A stretch of DNA of 64,000 nucleotides from positions 990,089 to 1,054,088 of the forward strand of contig NZ_LMMU01000001.1 of NCBI RefSeq assembly GCF_001422375.1, in the 5' to 3' direction. Shown piece after piece: positions 8,133 to 15,171 of the stretch (positions are counted from its first letter, which is position 1; every line of letters begins with the position of its first letter). Source of the stretch: Methylobacterium sp. Leaf99. GTDB taxonomy: Bacteria; Pseudomonadota; Alphaproteobacteria; Rhizobiales; Beijerinckiaceae. The notes under the pieces are model-generated. The model did no database searches, was not told the DNA's origin, and was given only the letters and a program-made list of their open reading frames with translations. A program made the translations under genes and the position numbers.

Positions 8133-8765
8133 TCAGATTTCGGTCGCTTCCGCCAGAGCGAGCGCGTCTTCAACGTCCACGCCAAGGTAGCGTACCGTGC
8201 TCTCGATTTTCGTATGCCCAAGCAGAATCTGCACAGCGCGTAAGTTGCCGGTTCGCTTGTAGATCAATGCCGCCTTTGTACGGCGTAAAGAATGTGTGCC
8301 GTAGTCCTCGCGCCGTAGCCCTATGCCCGTCACCCATTCATCTACCAGGCGGGCGTACTGCCGGGTGCTTATGTGCGCCTCGTGGTCGATCCGGCTTGGA
8401 AAGGCGTAATCGTCAAGCCCGCCCCCTCGGCACCCCAACCAAGTCAAAATGCTGGTACGTGCTGGTTCAAGCAGTTCGAACTGCACGGGCGACCCAGTCT
8501 TTCGCTGAACGACGATGACGCGCGCCCGTACATGCCCGCCGCTGACAAGCTCGCCGATCTTCAGTTTGACGATGTCACAACCACGCAACTTGCTATCAAT
8601 GGCGAGGTCGAACATGGCCCGGTCGCGTACGCGCCGCTCTCCGTCGAGCCAGAAACGGATGGCCCAAACCTGTTGTGGTTTGAGCGCGCGTTTGGCGCCG
8701 AGCTTCCGTCCTGCGTTCCACGGTCGGCGGCTCTTGAAGGCTGGGTCGTGCTCTGAATGTCCCAT
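8133..8765 (-). CDS. Tyrosine recombinase/integrase, catalytic domain only
   Basis: The 210-residue product carries the full active-site set of tyrosine recombinases: Arg61 (SKLRGCDIVKLK), Lys89 (VQRKTG), His158 and Arg161 (THSLRRTK), His184 (LLGHTKIES) and the nucleophile Tyr193 (TVRYLGV). It lacks the usual N-terminal core-binding domain of phage integrases (about 300-400 residues in full-length forms); the first 30 residues are basic. Such short forms are widespread in Rhizobiales chromosomes. The enzyme cuts and rejoins DNA; its target site is not apparent, and no phage genes surround it. Confidence 0.85.
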   Translation of the reverse strand: MGHSEHDPAFKSRRPWNAGRKLGAKRALKPQQVWAIRFWLDGERRVRDRAMFDLAIDSKLRGCDIVKLKIGELVSGGHVRARVIVVQRKTGSPVQFELLEPARTSILTWLGCRGGGLDDYAFPSRIDHEAHISTRQYARLVDEWVTGIGLRREDYGTHSLRRTKAALIYKRTGNLRAVQILLGHTKIESTVRYLGVDVEDALALAEATEI

Positions 8766-9169
8766 CTCTCATCTCCCAACCGGCCCATGCCGGCAGAGAG
8801 AGAAGGGGTGCTGCGGACGTAGCCTGCGTATTACCGTTTAGACGTTCGGGATGTGTGCCACGCAGCTGCCAGACTTGAAATGCAGCCCTGCTGCGTCCGA
8901 CCCATCCTCGCCGTTCCAGCCATCTGCTTTCCCGCTCGTGAAGCGACATTCAGAACACCGCTGAGGATCGAGCAAACTTGCCTTCGAGCGTGCTTCGCAG
9001 GTGTACCTAGTCGGACCATATCGCGCCGGCAGCGAACGCGACCTGAAGGTTCTGGGATCGCGTGACTGTGAGAGGCATCCCAAGCAACGATTGCAGTCGG
9101 TGAACTTTGTGCAGGAGGGCGGCCACGTTCGGGGCATGCTTTTCATCCTCCTGTACCGATGAGTTTTCG
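8766..9169. other. Upstream region of the rhodopsin gene; doubtful minus-strand ORF 8838-9146
   Basis: This 400-base gap should contain the promoter for the rhodopsin/blh pair. A minus-strand frame (102 residues, eight cysteines including CNRCLGC and QRCSEC) is open across 8838-9146, but its start has no convincing ribosome-binding site and I do not recognise the protein, so I do not call it a gene. Confidence 0.4.
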
Positions 9170-9922
9170 ATGACGCCTCAATTTTGGCTCTGGCTCGGCT
9201 TCGCCGGCATGGCGGCAGGTGCCGCCGCGATCCTGTTCATGGGCAAGCGACGGACACACGCCGAGGAGGCGGATACCATCATCCACGGGATCGTGCCGAT
9301 CATCGCGGCCTGCTCCTACTTCGCCATGGCGACGGGGCAGGGAAGCTTTGTTCTGCCCGCCGGTCCCGACGCGGCGGACACCGCGCGCCAGTTCTATTTC
9401 GCCCGCTATATCGACTGGACCTTCACCACGCCTCTGCTGCTTTTGGGCCTCTCGCGCACCGCGATGCATTCGGGGATGCGCCGGCCGGCCATCGTCTGGG
9501 GCCTGATCGGCTCCGACCTGATTATGATCGTGACCGCGCTGGCCTTCGGCCTCTCGACGGTCGCCTGGATCAAGTGGACTTGGTTCGCGATCTCCTGCGG
9601 CGCGTTCATCGCCGTATTCTACGGGATCTTCGTGCAGCTGCGCGAGGAGAACTCCGCTGAGCGGGCCGACGTGCAGTCTGCCTTCCGGCGCAACGCCGTG
9701 TTCCTCACGGTGGTCTGGTGCATCTACCCCGTGGTGCTTCTCGTCGGCCAGGATGGCCTCGGGATCCTGTCGCCGGCGGTGGCCCTGGCGGTCGTCGCGC
9801 TCTCGGATCTGACCGCCAAGGTCGTCTACGGGATCATGGCTACGCGGGAAACGACACGCGCGGTCGACCGTGATCTGGCCGAGGGGCGTGCCACTGCGAC
9901 GCCGCTGCGCCGGGCGGCCTGA
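9170..9922 (+). CDS. Microbial (type 1) rhodopsin, light-driven proton pump, D-T-G motif group
   Basis: The 250-residue product has seven transmembrane helices. Helix C reads ARYIDWTFTTPLLLLG: Arg79 and Asp82 (the Schiff-base counterion, bacteriorhodopsin D85), Thr86 (T89) and Gly93 in place of the cytoplasmic proton donor D96. Helix G holds Asp213 and the retinal-binding Lys217 (SDLTAKVVYG). Helix F has WCIYP. This D-T-G pattern defines a described group of bacterial outward proton pumps that lack the normal carboxylate donor; His39 in helix B (IIHGIVP) is a candidate substitute. Leu90 (bacteriorhodopsin L93, proteorhodopsin 105) suggests green absorption. Phe139 at the position of the xanthorhodopsin glycine argues against a carotenoid antenna. 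ATG 9170 is chosen because the frame upstream is not membrane-like. The retinal synthesis gene follows five bases later. Confidence 0.93.
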   Translation: MTPQFWLWLGFAGMAAGAAAILFMGKRRTHAEEADTIIHGIVPIIAACSYFAMATGQGSFVLPAGPDAADTARQFYFARYIDWTFTTPLLLLGLSRTAMHSGMRRPAIVWGLIGSDLIMIVTALAFGLSTVAWIKWTWFAISCGAFIAVFYGIFVQLREENSAERADVQSAFRRNAVFLTVVWCIYPVVLLVGQDGLGILSPAVALAVVALSDLTAKVVYGIMATRETTRAVDRDLAEGRATATPLRRAA

Positions 9923-9927
9923 CCCGG

Positions 9928-10863
9928 ATGGCGGCTCGTGCGACCACTCCGGTCCTTGTGACCCCCGTTCGGGCGAGTCGCCGACGTCTGGGTTCGGCGG
10001 GAGCCGGGCCCCTGCTCCTGGCGGGGGCCCTCGTGGCGCTCGCCCTGGTCACCTCGGCCGCCCTACCACGCCAAGCGTCCTGGCTAGTGGCCCTGGCAAT
10101 CGTAATTGTCCTTGGCGTGCCACACGGCGCGCTCGATGGTGTCGTGGCGGCCCCCCTGCTGCGTCCGCGCTACGGCCGGGCTTGGTTCGGGATCTTCGCC
10201 GTCCCCTATCTCGGCCTCTCGGCCCTGGTCCTGCTCGCCTGGCAGGTCGCACCCTTGGTGACCATGGCGGGCTTCCTTGCCTTGTCCGTCCTGCATTTCG
10301 GTGAGGAGGATGCCGGCCCAGGCCGGCCGTTCGAGGCCCTGGTGCGCGGCGGGCTGCCGATCGCGCTGCCGGCACTGCTGCGGCCCGAGGAGACCGCTGC
10401 GCTGTTTGCAGCCGTCACGCGGGTACCGATGGCGCATCTCCCCGGCTGGTGGATCGCCGCCGCCTGGCTCTGGCTCGCGATCGCTGCCGCGTGGGTGCTG
10501 GTGCGCCGACACCGGGGCGCTGTACTGATTGAGATGGCCGTCCTGGCGCTCGCCTTCCGGCTGCTGCCGCCGCTGACGGCCTTCACCTTGTACTTCGTCG
10601 GCCTTCACGCCCCTCGGCACATGCGCGCCCTGGTGCAAGACCCAACCCGGGCGCCAGGCATTGACACGATGCGCAAGGCTGTCTGCGCCTCGCTGCCGGT
10701 ATTCGGGCTGACGATTGTTCTAGGCGCCGGCCTCTGGCCGCTCTACGCCGCCGATGCGAACGACCCCGCCGCCACCCTCCTGTGCCTCACCCTTCGGATG
10801 CTGTCGGCCTTGACGGTCCCGCATGTACTCCTCGACCGGATTGTAGGCAGGTACGAGAATTAG
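9928..10863 (+). CDS. blh: Brp/Blh-family beta-carotene 15,15'-dioxygenase (retinal synthesis)
   Basis: The 311-residue, mostly hydrophobic protein has the conserved histidines of the Brp/Blh family in GVPHGALDG, VLHFGEEDAG and LHAPRHMRAL, which bind iron. The family cleaves beta-carotene into two retinals. It sits five bases after the rhodopsin stop, so the two form an operon that makes the opsin and its chromophore. No carotenoid biosynthesis genes (crtE/B/I/Y) lie in the window, so beta-carotene must be made elsewhere. Confidence 0.92.
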   Translation: MAARATTPVLVTPVRASRRRLGSAGAGPLLLAGALVALALVTSAALPRQASWLVALAIVIVLGVPHGALDGVVAAPLLRPRYGRAWFGIFAVPYLGLSALVLLAWQVAPLVTMAGFLALSVLHFGEEDAGPGRPFEALVRGGLPIALPALLRPEETAALFAAVTRVPMAHLPGWWIAAAWLWLAIAAAWVLVRRHRGAVLIEMAVLALAFRLLPPLTAFTLYFVGLHAPRHMRALVQDPTRAPGIDTMRKAVCASLPVFGLTIVLGAGLWPLYAADANDPAATLLCLTLRMLSALTVPHVLLDRIVGRYEN

Positions 10864-11076
10864 CGGCCCATGCCGGTGACTGCATCGTCGCTGGCAGACA
10901 CGGCCTCGATTTGAATGTCGGTCAATCATCAGCCGTGCTCGTAAGCCGCCATTCCGCTTCCCACCCAACCCGGGCGTACAGCGGACCGGCAAATGCCGGC
11001 CCAACCCGGTCATCGGGACCGCCGTCAGCGCTTCCCGAAAGCGGCCATTCGTCGGCCGTCCCGCAACGCTCGTCGC
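10864..11076. other. Intergenic region with a dispersed repeat
   Basis: No gene is supported between the convergent blh and lysR genes. It contains one copy of a 45-base repeat also present at 13338 (listed separately). Confidence 0.5.
10961..11005 (+). repeat. Dispersed 45-bp intergenic repeat, copy 1
   Basis: This stretch (starting CCACCCAACCCGG and ending TGCCGGCCCAAC) aligns without gaps to 13338-13382, with about 34 of 45 positions identical by hand count. The core AGCGGAC and TGCCGRCCCAAC is shared. It lies between genes and is not part of any open frame I support. Confidence 0.5.
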
Positions 11077-11985
11077 TCAGCCTGTCCGGCTGCCGCCTGA
11101 CAAACTGCCGACCCGTTCCGCCGCGAAGCGCTCGCGAAGCCATGCCGCGGCGGGGCCGCAGGGGCGCTGCTTGTGCCAGACCAGTTCCAGGGCGATGGGC
11201 CAGTCACCCTTGTCGAACTGCAGGTCCGGCGTGACGAGGTATGGCGCGGTGAGGGACGCGGCGATGACGTGATCGGTGACAAACGCCCAGCCGATCCCGT
11301 GCTTCACCATTTCCAGAATGACCCAGTGGCTCTCCACCCACCAAACCTCGGCGGCCACTCGCAGACGGCGCTTCTCCGGTCCGTCGCCGCGCGCGGCGAC
11401 GAGGATCTGGCGGTGGCGCTTCAGTTCCTCCCACTCCACCCGCGCCTTCGCCAGCGGATGGTCGCGACCGCAGACGAGTTTGAGGGGCACCCAGCCGATG
11501 GTCTGGAAGCCAAGCTCCGTGGGCAGCACCTCCTGACGCCACATCACGCCGAGGTCGGCGGCTCCGGACTGCACCATGCGGCTGACATCCTCCATCAGCG
11601 GGAAGAGCAGTTCCAGTTCCACGAAGGGAAAGCGCCCGGCGAAGTCGGCGAACAGAGCGCCGAGGGCATGCTCAGGATAGAGCTCGTCGATGGCGACCAC
11701 CAGCCGGTTCTCCACCCGCTGTTCCAGGCTGCTCGCCACGCCGATCAAGTGCTCCCGCCGTTCGAGCACGACCCGCGCCTCCAGCAGCAGCCGTTCCCCC
11801 GCCGAGGTGAGCACTGGGTTCCTACCCGCCCGGCTGAACAGGGTTAGGCCTAGATCCGCCTCAAGGTTCGCCACCTGCGTGCTGACAGCCGACTGCGCCT
11901 TGCGCAGCACACGGGCGGCCCCGGAAAATGAACCGGCTTCGGCCGCCGCCACGAAAGCCTGAAGCTGATCGAGAGAGACTGCCAC
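11077..11985 (-). CDS. LysR-type regulator, divergent from the PACE efflux gene
   Basis: The 302-residue product starts at GTG 11985 with a winged helix-turn-helix (LQAFVAAAEAGSFSGAARVL, then QSAVSTQVANLEADLG) and continues with a two-lobed effector-binding domain (about 90-295). It is transcribed away from the PACE gene. In Acinetobacter, the LysR protein AceR sits in the same arrangement and activates aceI; the same role here is inference. An ATC-N9-GAT box lies directly in front of its start, implying autoregulation. Confidence 0.9.
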   Translation of the reverse strand: MAVSLDQLQAFVAAAEAGSFSGAARVLRKAQSAVSTQVANLEADLGLTLFSRAGRNPVLTSAGERLLLEARVVLERREHLIGVASSLEQRVENRLVVAIDELYPEHALGALFADFAGRFPFVELELLFPLMEDVSRMVQSGAADLGVMWRQEVLPTELGFQTIGWVPLKLVCGRDHPLAKARVEWEELKRHRQILVAARGDGPEKRRLRVAAEVWWVESHWVILEMVKHGIGWAFVTDHVIAASLTAPYLVTPDLQFDKGDWPIALELVWHKQRPCGPAAAWLRERFAAERVGSLSGGSRTG

Positions 11986-11986
11986 C

Positions 11987-12003
11987 TATCTGATTTCCAG
12001 ATA
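11987..12003. promoter_or_regulatory. LysR-type binding site between lysR and PACE genes
   Basis: TATCTGATTTCCAGATA is a perfect inverted repeat (TATCTG, five-base spacer, CAGATA) containing the classic ATC-N9-GAT LysR box. It begins two bases upstream of the LysR GTG and about 70 bases upstream of the PACE ATG, well placed to repress lysR and activate the efflux gene. Confidence 0.7.
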
Positions 12004-12073
12004 CCTTCTAACTTGTTGGCTGGATTATCACAGATAGAAGGCTGCGGACCAGAGGCCCTTTCCAGGCAAAACC

Positions 12074-12517
12074 ATGCGCAGCACACGCGACCGTATCCGC
12101 CACGCCATCCTGTTCGAGATCGTCGGGCTCGCACTCATCATTCCGCTCGGGACAGTACTGTTCGGCCTGCACGCCTCCGACATGGGCGTGATCGGGTTCG
12201 GCAGCGCCCTGGTCGCGACGGCGTGGAACTACGCCTACAATCTCGGCTTCGATCGAGCGATGCAGCGGCTGATCGGGCACACGCGCAAGAGCCTTGTCCT
12301 ACGGGTCGGTCACGCCGTGCTCTTCGAAGCGGGGCTGCTCGTGTTCCTGCTGCCGCCCATCGCCTGGTATCTCGGCATTGCCCTCGTCCAGGCCTTCGTC
12401 ATGGATATCGCGATTGCGGCCTTCTACGTGGCCTACGCCTTCCTCTTCAATCTGGCCTACGATCGAGCCTTTCCCCTGCCGGGCTGGAGCGATATCGCTG
12501 CAGAGCCCTCCCGCTGA
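12074..12517 (+). CDS. PACE-family (AceI-like) biocide/polyamine efflux protein
   Basis: The 147-residue, four-helix protein consists of two tandem bacterial transmembrane pair repeats. Each starts with the family signature: RIRHAILFE (Glu15) and RVGHAVLFE (Glu85). Glu15 is at the same position as the essential proton-coupling Glu of Acinetobacter AceI. Each repeat also has the second signature (WNYAYNLGFD at 51; FLFNLAYDRAFP at 123). The family exports chlorhexidine-like biocides and short diamines using the proton gradient. The actual substrate here cannot be read from sequence. Confidence 0.93.
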   Translation: MRSTRDRIRHAILFEIVGLALIIPLGTVLFGLHASDMGVIGFGSALVATAWNYAYNLGFDRAMQRLIGHTRKSLVLRVGHAVLFEAGLLVFLLPPIAWYLGIALVQAFVMDIAIAAFYVAYAFLFNLAYDRAFPLPGWSDIAAEPSR

Positions 12518-12697
12518 GCATGTCCCAAACGCGCGTCCACCTCCGGGTGTTCGGTTGCCGCCACCAGATAAAGGGAGAGGGCATGCGGCTGAAGCCTCGT
12601 TTCCGCACATCGAGCTAACCGCTGCTACCGACCCCAAGCGGACGCTGCATTGGATCACGCCGCAATGACATCCAGCTAATCAGATGGTAGACTTATG
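12518..12697. other. Intergenic region, nothing supported
   Basis: About 180 bases downstream of the PACE gene. No gene, terminator hairpin or repeat that I can support. Confidence 0.4.
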
Positions 12698-12934
12698 TCA
12701 GAATTGTTTCTCGGCAGCCGTTCGTATAAAGCTTAAAACCTTATTTCGGTCTTGAACATGTTTTATTTTAGACCATAAATCAATAAGCTCAATTGTCTCA
12801 GAAATACAGCATGATGAATTATCGGAAAAATCTTCAATAGAGCAATTTAGAGCGGACGCAATTTTCGCTAGAATGTCTTTTGAGCATATCGGGCCACCGC
12901 TACCCCCGTCATCACTAAGCATCGATCGCTCCAA
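12698..12934 (-). CDS. XRE-regulator-like C-terminal fragment in low-GC DNA
   Basis: The 78-residue frame is much more A+T-rich than its surroundings. The segment CSKDILAKIASALNCSIEDF matches the last helices of XRE-type helix-turn-helix domains (pattern LxKIAxALxxSIEDF), followed by a helical tail (IELIDLWSKIKHVQDRNKVL) often found behind such domains. The DNA-recognition helix itself is missing, so this is either a truncated regulator or a small protein derived from one. Composition suggests horizontal acquisition. Confidence 0.45.
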   Translation of the reverse strand: MERSMLSDDGGSGGPICSKDILAKIASALNCSIEDFSDNSSCCISETIELIDLWSKIKHVQDRNKVLSFIRTAAEKQF

Positions 12935-12994
12935 ACCGTACTAAATCGTATTTTGCACAATCGTATTGTGTGCATTCGGCGAAGCGGCCGATCT

Positions 12995-13144
12995 ATGTCT
13001 GAGATATTGAATTGGAAGGGCCCCGAAAAAAGAAAAATTCCCCTTCGCTGGCTTGCTTACAACCTGACATTTGATAGTTTTTTGGCTGCTACCAAGGGGC
13101 TGAAAGCGCGATGGGGGAAGAGGACCGTTTTGGTGAGATGGTAG
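12995..13144 (+). CDS. Small hypothetical ORF, weak
   Basis: A 49-residue frame (starting MSEILNWKGPEKRKIPLRW) lies just upstream of, and overlaps, the next small gene. It is divergent from the XRE-like fragment and shares the low GC of this patch. There is no recognisable domain, and support is limited to its position. Confidence 0.25.
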   Translation: MSEILNWKGPEKRKIPLRWLAYNLTFDSFLAATKGLKARWGKRTVLVRW

Positions 13145-13302
13145 ATAACTGTCTGAAAGCTCGTGCAGCGTTGAAGAAAAGTGGCACGCCGGAGATGATG
13201 GCTTTAATGGATGCCCTGTTATTTCTGATTGGACGAGAAGCTGCCAAGCGTGCCGCTCAGGATCAGGGCGATACGCCCAATGTAGACCCCAACATTCAAT
13301 GA
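13111..13302 (+). CDS. Small hypothetical protein
   Basis: The 63-residue frame begins MGEEDRFGEMVDNCLKARAA and is acidic and helical (MALMDALLFLIGREAAKRAA). An XRE-like fragment divergent to it suggests a small mobile module. No family recognised. Confidence 0.4.
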   Translation: MGEEDRFGEMVDNCLKARAALKKSGTPEMMALMDALLFLIGREAAKRAAQDQGDTPNVDPNIQ

Positions 13303-13576
13303 TTGCTCCGCATATTTACTAACCGAACGGCTGCTTTCCACCTGACCCGGTCATAGAGCGGACGGACGGGTGCCGACCCAACAGCGCCGTTGAGAGGTAT
13401 TGGACCCTTGCTCGAAAGCGAACATTTACAGCACCGTTAGATTGACACGAAGGTATTTCAAAATGAATGTCGATCGGGCGCTCATTTCAGATCAGGTTAT
13501 TGTCGTATCGGATACTATCAGGCATGGTCGTCATCGACGGGACGGCTCCTGCTGGGGCCGCCTCCAGATCGCGACC
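13303..13576. other. Intergenic region with repeat copy 2
   Basis: No supported gene. It holds the second copy of the dispersed 45-bp repeat at 13338-13382 and then merges into the ssuD-like remnant. Confidence 0.4.
13338..13382 (+). repeat. Dispersed 45-bp intergenic repeat, copy 2
   Basis: Aligns without gaps to 10961-11005 with about 34 of 45 identical positions by hand count; starts CCACCTGACCCGG and ends TGCCGACCCAAC. Confidence 0.5.
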
Positions 13577-13773
13577 CTACACAGAAAGCTGCTCGACGGA
13601 GTACGGGTCGGTGCAGGCAGCGTCCCTCCGGATAAAAAGGCCGTCATAGGCCAGCCGCTCCGCGGTTTCGACGATCTAATGGATAGCAGCGTTGGTGAGT
13701 GCCTGACCGAAATCGGACCCGACGCTATGGCAGGTGTTACCGGAGGTGAGCAGGAACCAGAAGATGCCGTCGC
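13577..13773 (-). pseudogene. Remnant of an alkanesulfonate-monooxygenase-like (ssuD) N-terminus
   Basis: Read on the minus strand, this gap gives IFWFLLTSGNTCHSVGSDFG, then an internal TAG, then IVETAERLAYDGLFIRRDAA and CTDPYSVEQLSV before TAG at 13577. That is the N-terminal pattern of SsuD-type FMNH2-dependent monooxygenases (IFWFLPTSGDGRYLG; QIVxTAERLGYDGLLIPTG; SCxDPWVVAA). No start, an in-frame stop and no downstream two-thirds of the gene remain. It lies directly behind the intact LLM monooxygenase of the sulfur operon, so the operon probably once ended in ssuD. Confidence 0.6.
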
Positions 13774-15171
13774 TTACGGGCCGTCTTCGAAAGCGGCCGA
13801 GACGGCGTGGCGGAAGGCTTGGGCGGCGTGGCGGCCTGGAAGGCGGTCGCCCCGACCGAAAAGCTTGCCCCGCAGGGAGCCCTCGCCATAGGCGGTCTTG
13901 TAGATCCCGCGATCCTGGAGTTCCGGGACCACGAGGTCGATGAAGTCGGAAAAGCTCTCGGGCACGACGATGCGGCTGAGGTTGAACCCGTCGACCTCGC
14001 CCTCCTCGATCCAGGCCTGGAGTTCGTCGGCGATGGAGACGGCATCGCCTGTGAGCACCGCGTAGCGGCCCCCGAGGCCGAGTTCGGCGAGGAGGTCGCG
14101 CTTGGTCAGCCGACGCTGGGCGGCGGCCGCATTGGCCGACTGGATGGCGTTGCTCTGGCCGTAGGGAATCGGATCGTCGAGGCCGTAGGCGGCGAAATCG
14201 ATGCCCGTGGACGCGGAGAAGTGCGCGAGTCCCGCCTCGGGGCTGGCATAGCGCAGGTATTCCGCCCGCTTCTCTTCCGCCTCAGCCTTCGTGCGTCCGG
14301 GAATGATCGCGATGCCGACGAAGATCTTCACGTCGTCGGGCCGCCGCCCGGTCGCCACCGCCTCGGCGCGGATGGCGCGCACGGCCTCGCGTGCGCTCGC
14401 GCGGTCGCGGGCCGAGATGAACACGCACTCGGCGTGGCGCCCGGCAAACGCCCGGCCGCGCCCCGAGGCGCCCGCCTGGTAGAGGACCGGCGTGCGCTGG
14501 ATGGAGGGCTCGGACAGGTGGTAGCCGGCGACATCGAAGAACTCGCCGCGATGCGAGACCGGCCGGATATGGGCCGGATCGGCGAAGACCCGGGCCGCAG
14601 GATCGCGGCGCACGGCCGCGTCGTCCCAGCTTCCCTCCCAGAGCTTGTAGAGTACCTCCAGATACTCCTCGGCATAGTCGTAGCGCCGGTCGTGGGCGGG
14701 CAGCGCGCCGCTGCCCTGGCCGCGATGGGCGCTGTCGAGGTAGCCGGTGACGATGTTCCAGCCGATGCGGCCCTCCGTCAGGTGGTCGAGGGTCGATATC
14801 CGCCGGGCGAAGGTGGAGGGGGCCTCGGTGTGGACGTTGACCGTGAGGCCGAAGCCGAGGTGCTTCGTCACCGCCGCCATGGTGGAGACGAGGACGGTCG
14901 GGTCGTTGACGGGCAACTGCACGGCTTCCCGCGCGGTCACGTCGATGCCGCCGCCGTAGATGTCGTATACGCCGATGATGTCGGCAATGAAGAGGCCGTC
15001 GAACAGGCCACGCTCCAAGAGCTTCGCCTGGTCGGTCCAGTAGCTGAGCGTGTTGTACTCCGACGAGCGGTCGCGCGGGTGGGTCCAGAGTCCGTGGTTG
15101 ATGTGGCCGACGCAGTTCATGTTGAACGCGTTGAGGAGGATCTGCTTCTTCATCGGTTCCCTGGCCGCCAT
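13774..15171 (-). CDS. LLM-class flavin-dependent monooxygenase (NtaA/SnaA/DszA family)
   Basis: The 465-residue product is the size of NtaA/SnaA/DszA-type monooxygenases, TIM-barrel enzymes that use reduced FMN and oxygen to attack organosulfur or amine compounds. Typical stretches are AFNMNCVGHINHGLWTHPRD at the start, LLERGLFDGLFIADIIGVYD, EGRIGWNIVTGYLDSAHRG, YQAGASGRGRAFAGRHAECV and VVPESFSDFIDLVVPELQDRG near the end. ATG 15171 shares its A with the upstream gene's TGA (TGATG), so translation is coupled. As the last intact gene of the sulfur operon it probably oxidises an imported organosulfur compound. It needs a flavin reductase, which is not in the window. Confidence 0.88.
   Translation of the reverse strand: MAAREPMKKQILLNAFNMNCVGHINHGLWTHPRDRSSEYNTLSYWTDQAKLLERGLFDGLFIADIIGVYDIYGGGIDVTAREAVQLPVNDPTVLVSTMAAVTKHLGFGLTVNVHTEAPSTFARRISTLDHLTEGRIGWNIVTGYLDSAHRGQGSGALPAHDRRYDYAEEYLEVLYKLWEGSWDDAAVRRDPAARVFADPAHIRPVSHRGEFFDVAGYHLSEPSIQRTPVLYQAGASGRGRAFAGRHAECVFISARDRASAREAVRAIRAEAVATGRRPDDVKIFVGIAIIPGRTKAEAEEKRAEYLRYASPEAGLAHFSASTGIDFAAYGLDDPIPYGQSNAIQSANAAAAQRRLTKRDLLAELGLGGRYAVLTGDAVSIADELQAWIEEGEVDGFNLSRIVVPESFSDFIDLVVPELQDRGIYKTAYGEGSLRGKLFGRGDRLPGRHAAQAFRHAVSAAFEDGP

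Noticed and set aside
8838..9146. Cysteine-rich 102-residue minus-strand ORF upstream of the rhodopsin gene
   Set aside because: No ribosome-binding site, no recognisable domain and partly overlaps the probable rhodopsin promoter.
13400..13891. Plus-strand ORF of 163 residues
   Set aside because: The minus strand of the same region reads as an SsuD-like remnant, and the plus frame runs into the end of the LLM gene with no domain.
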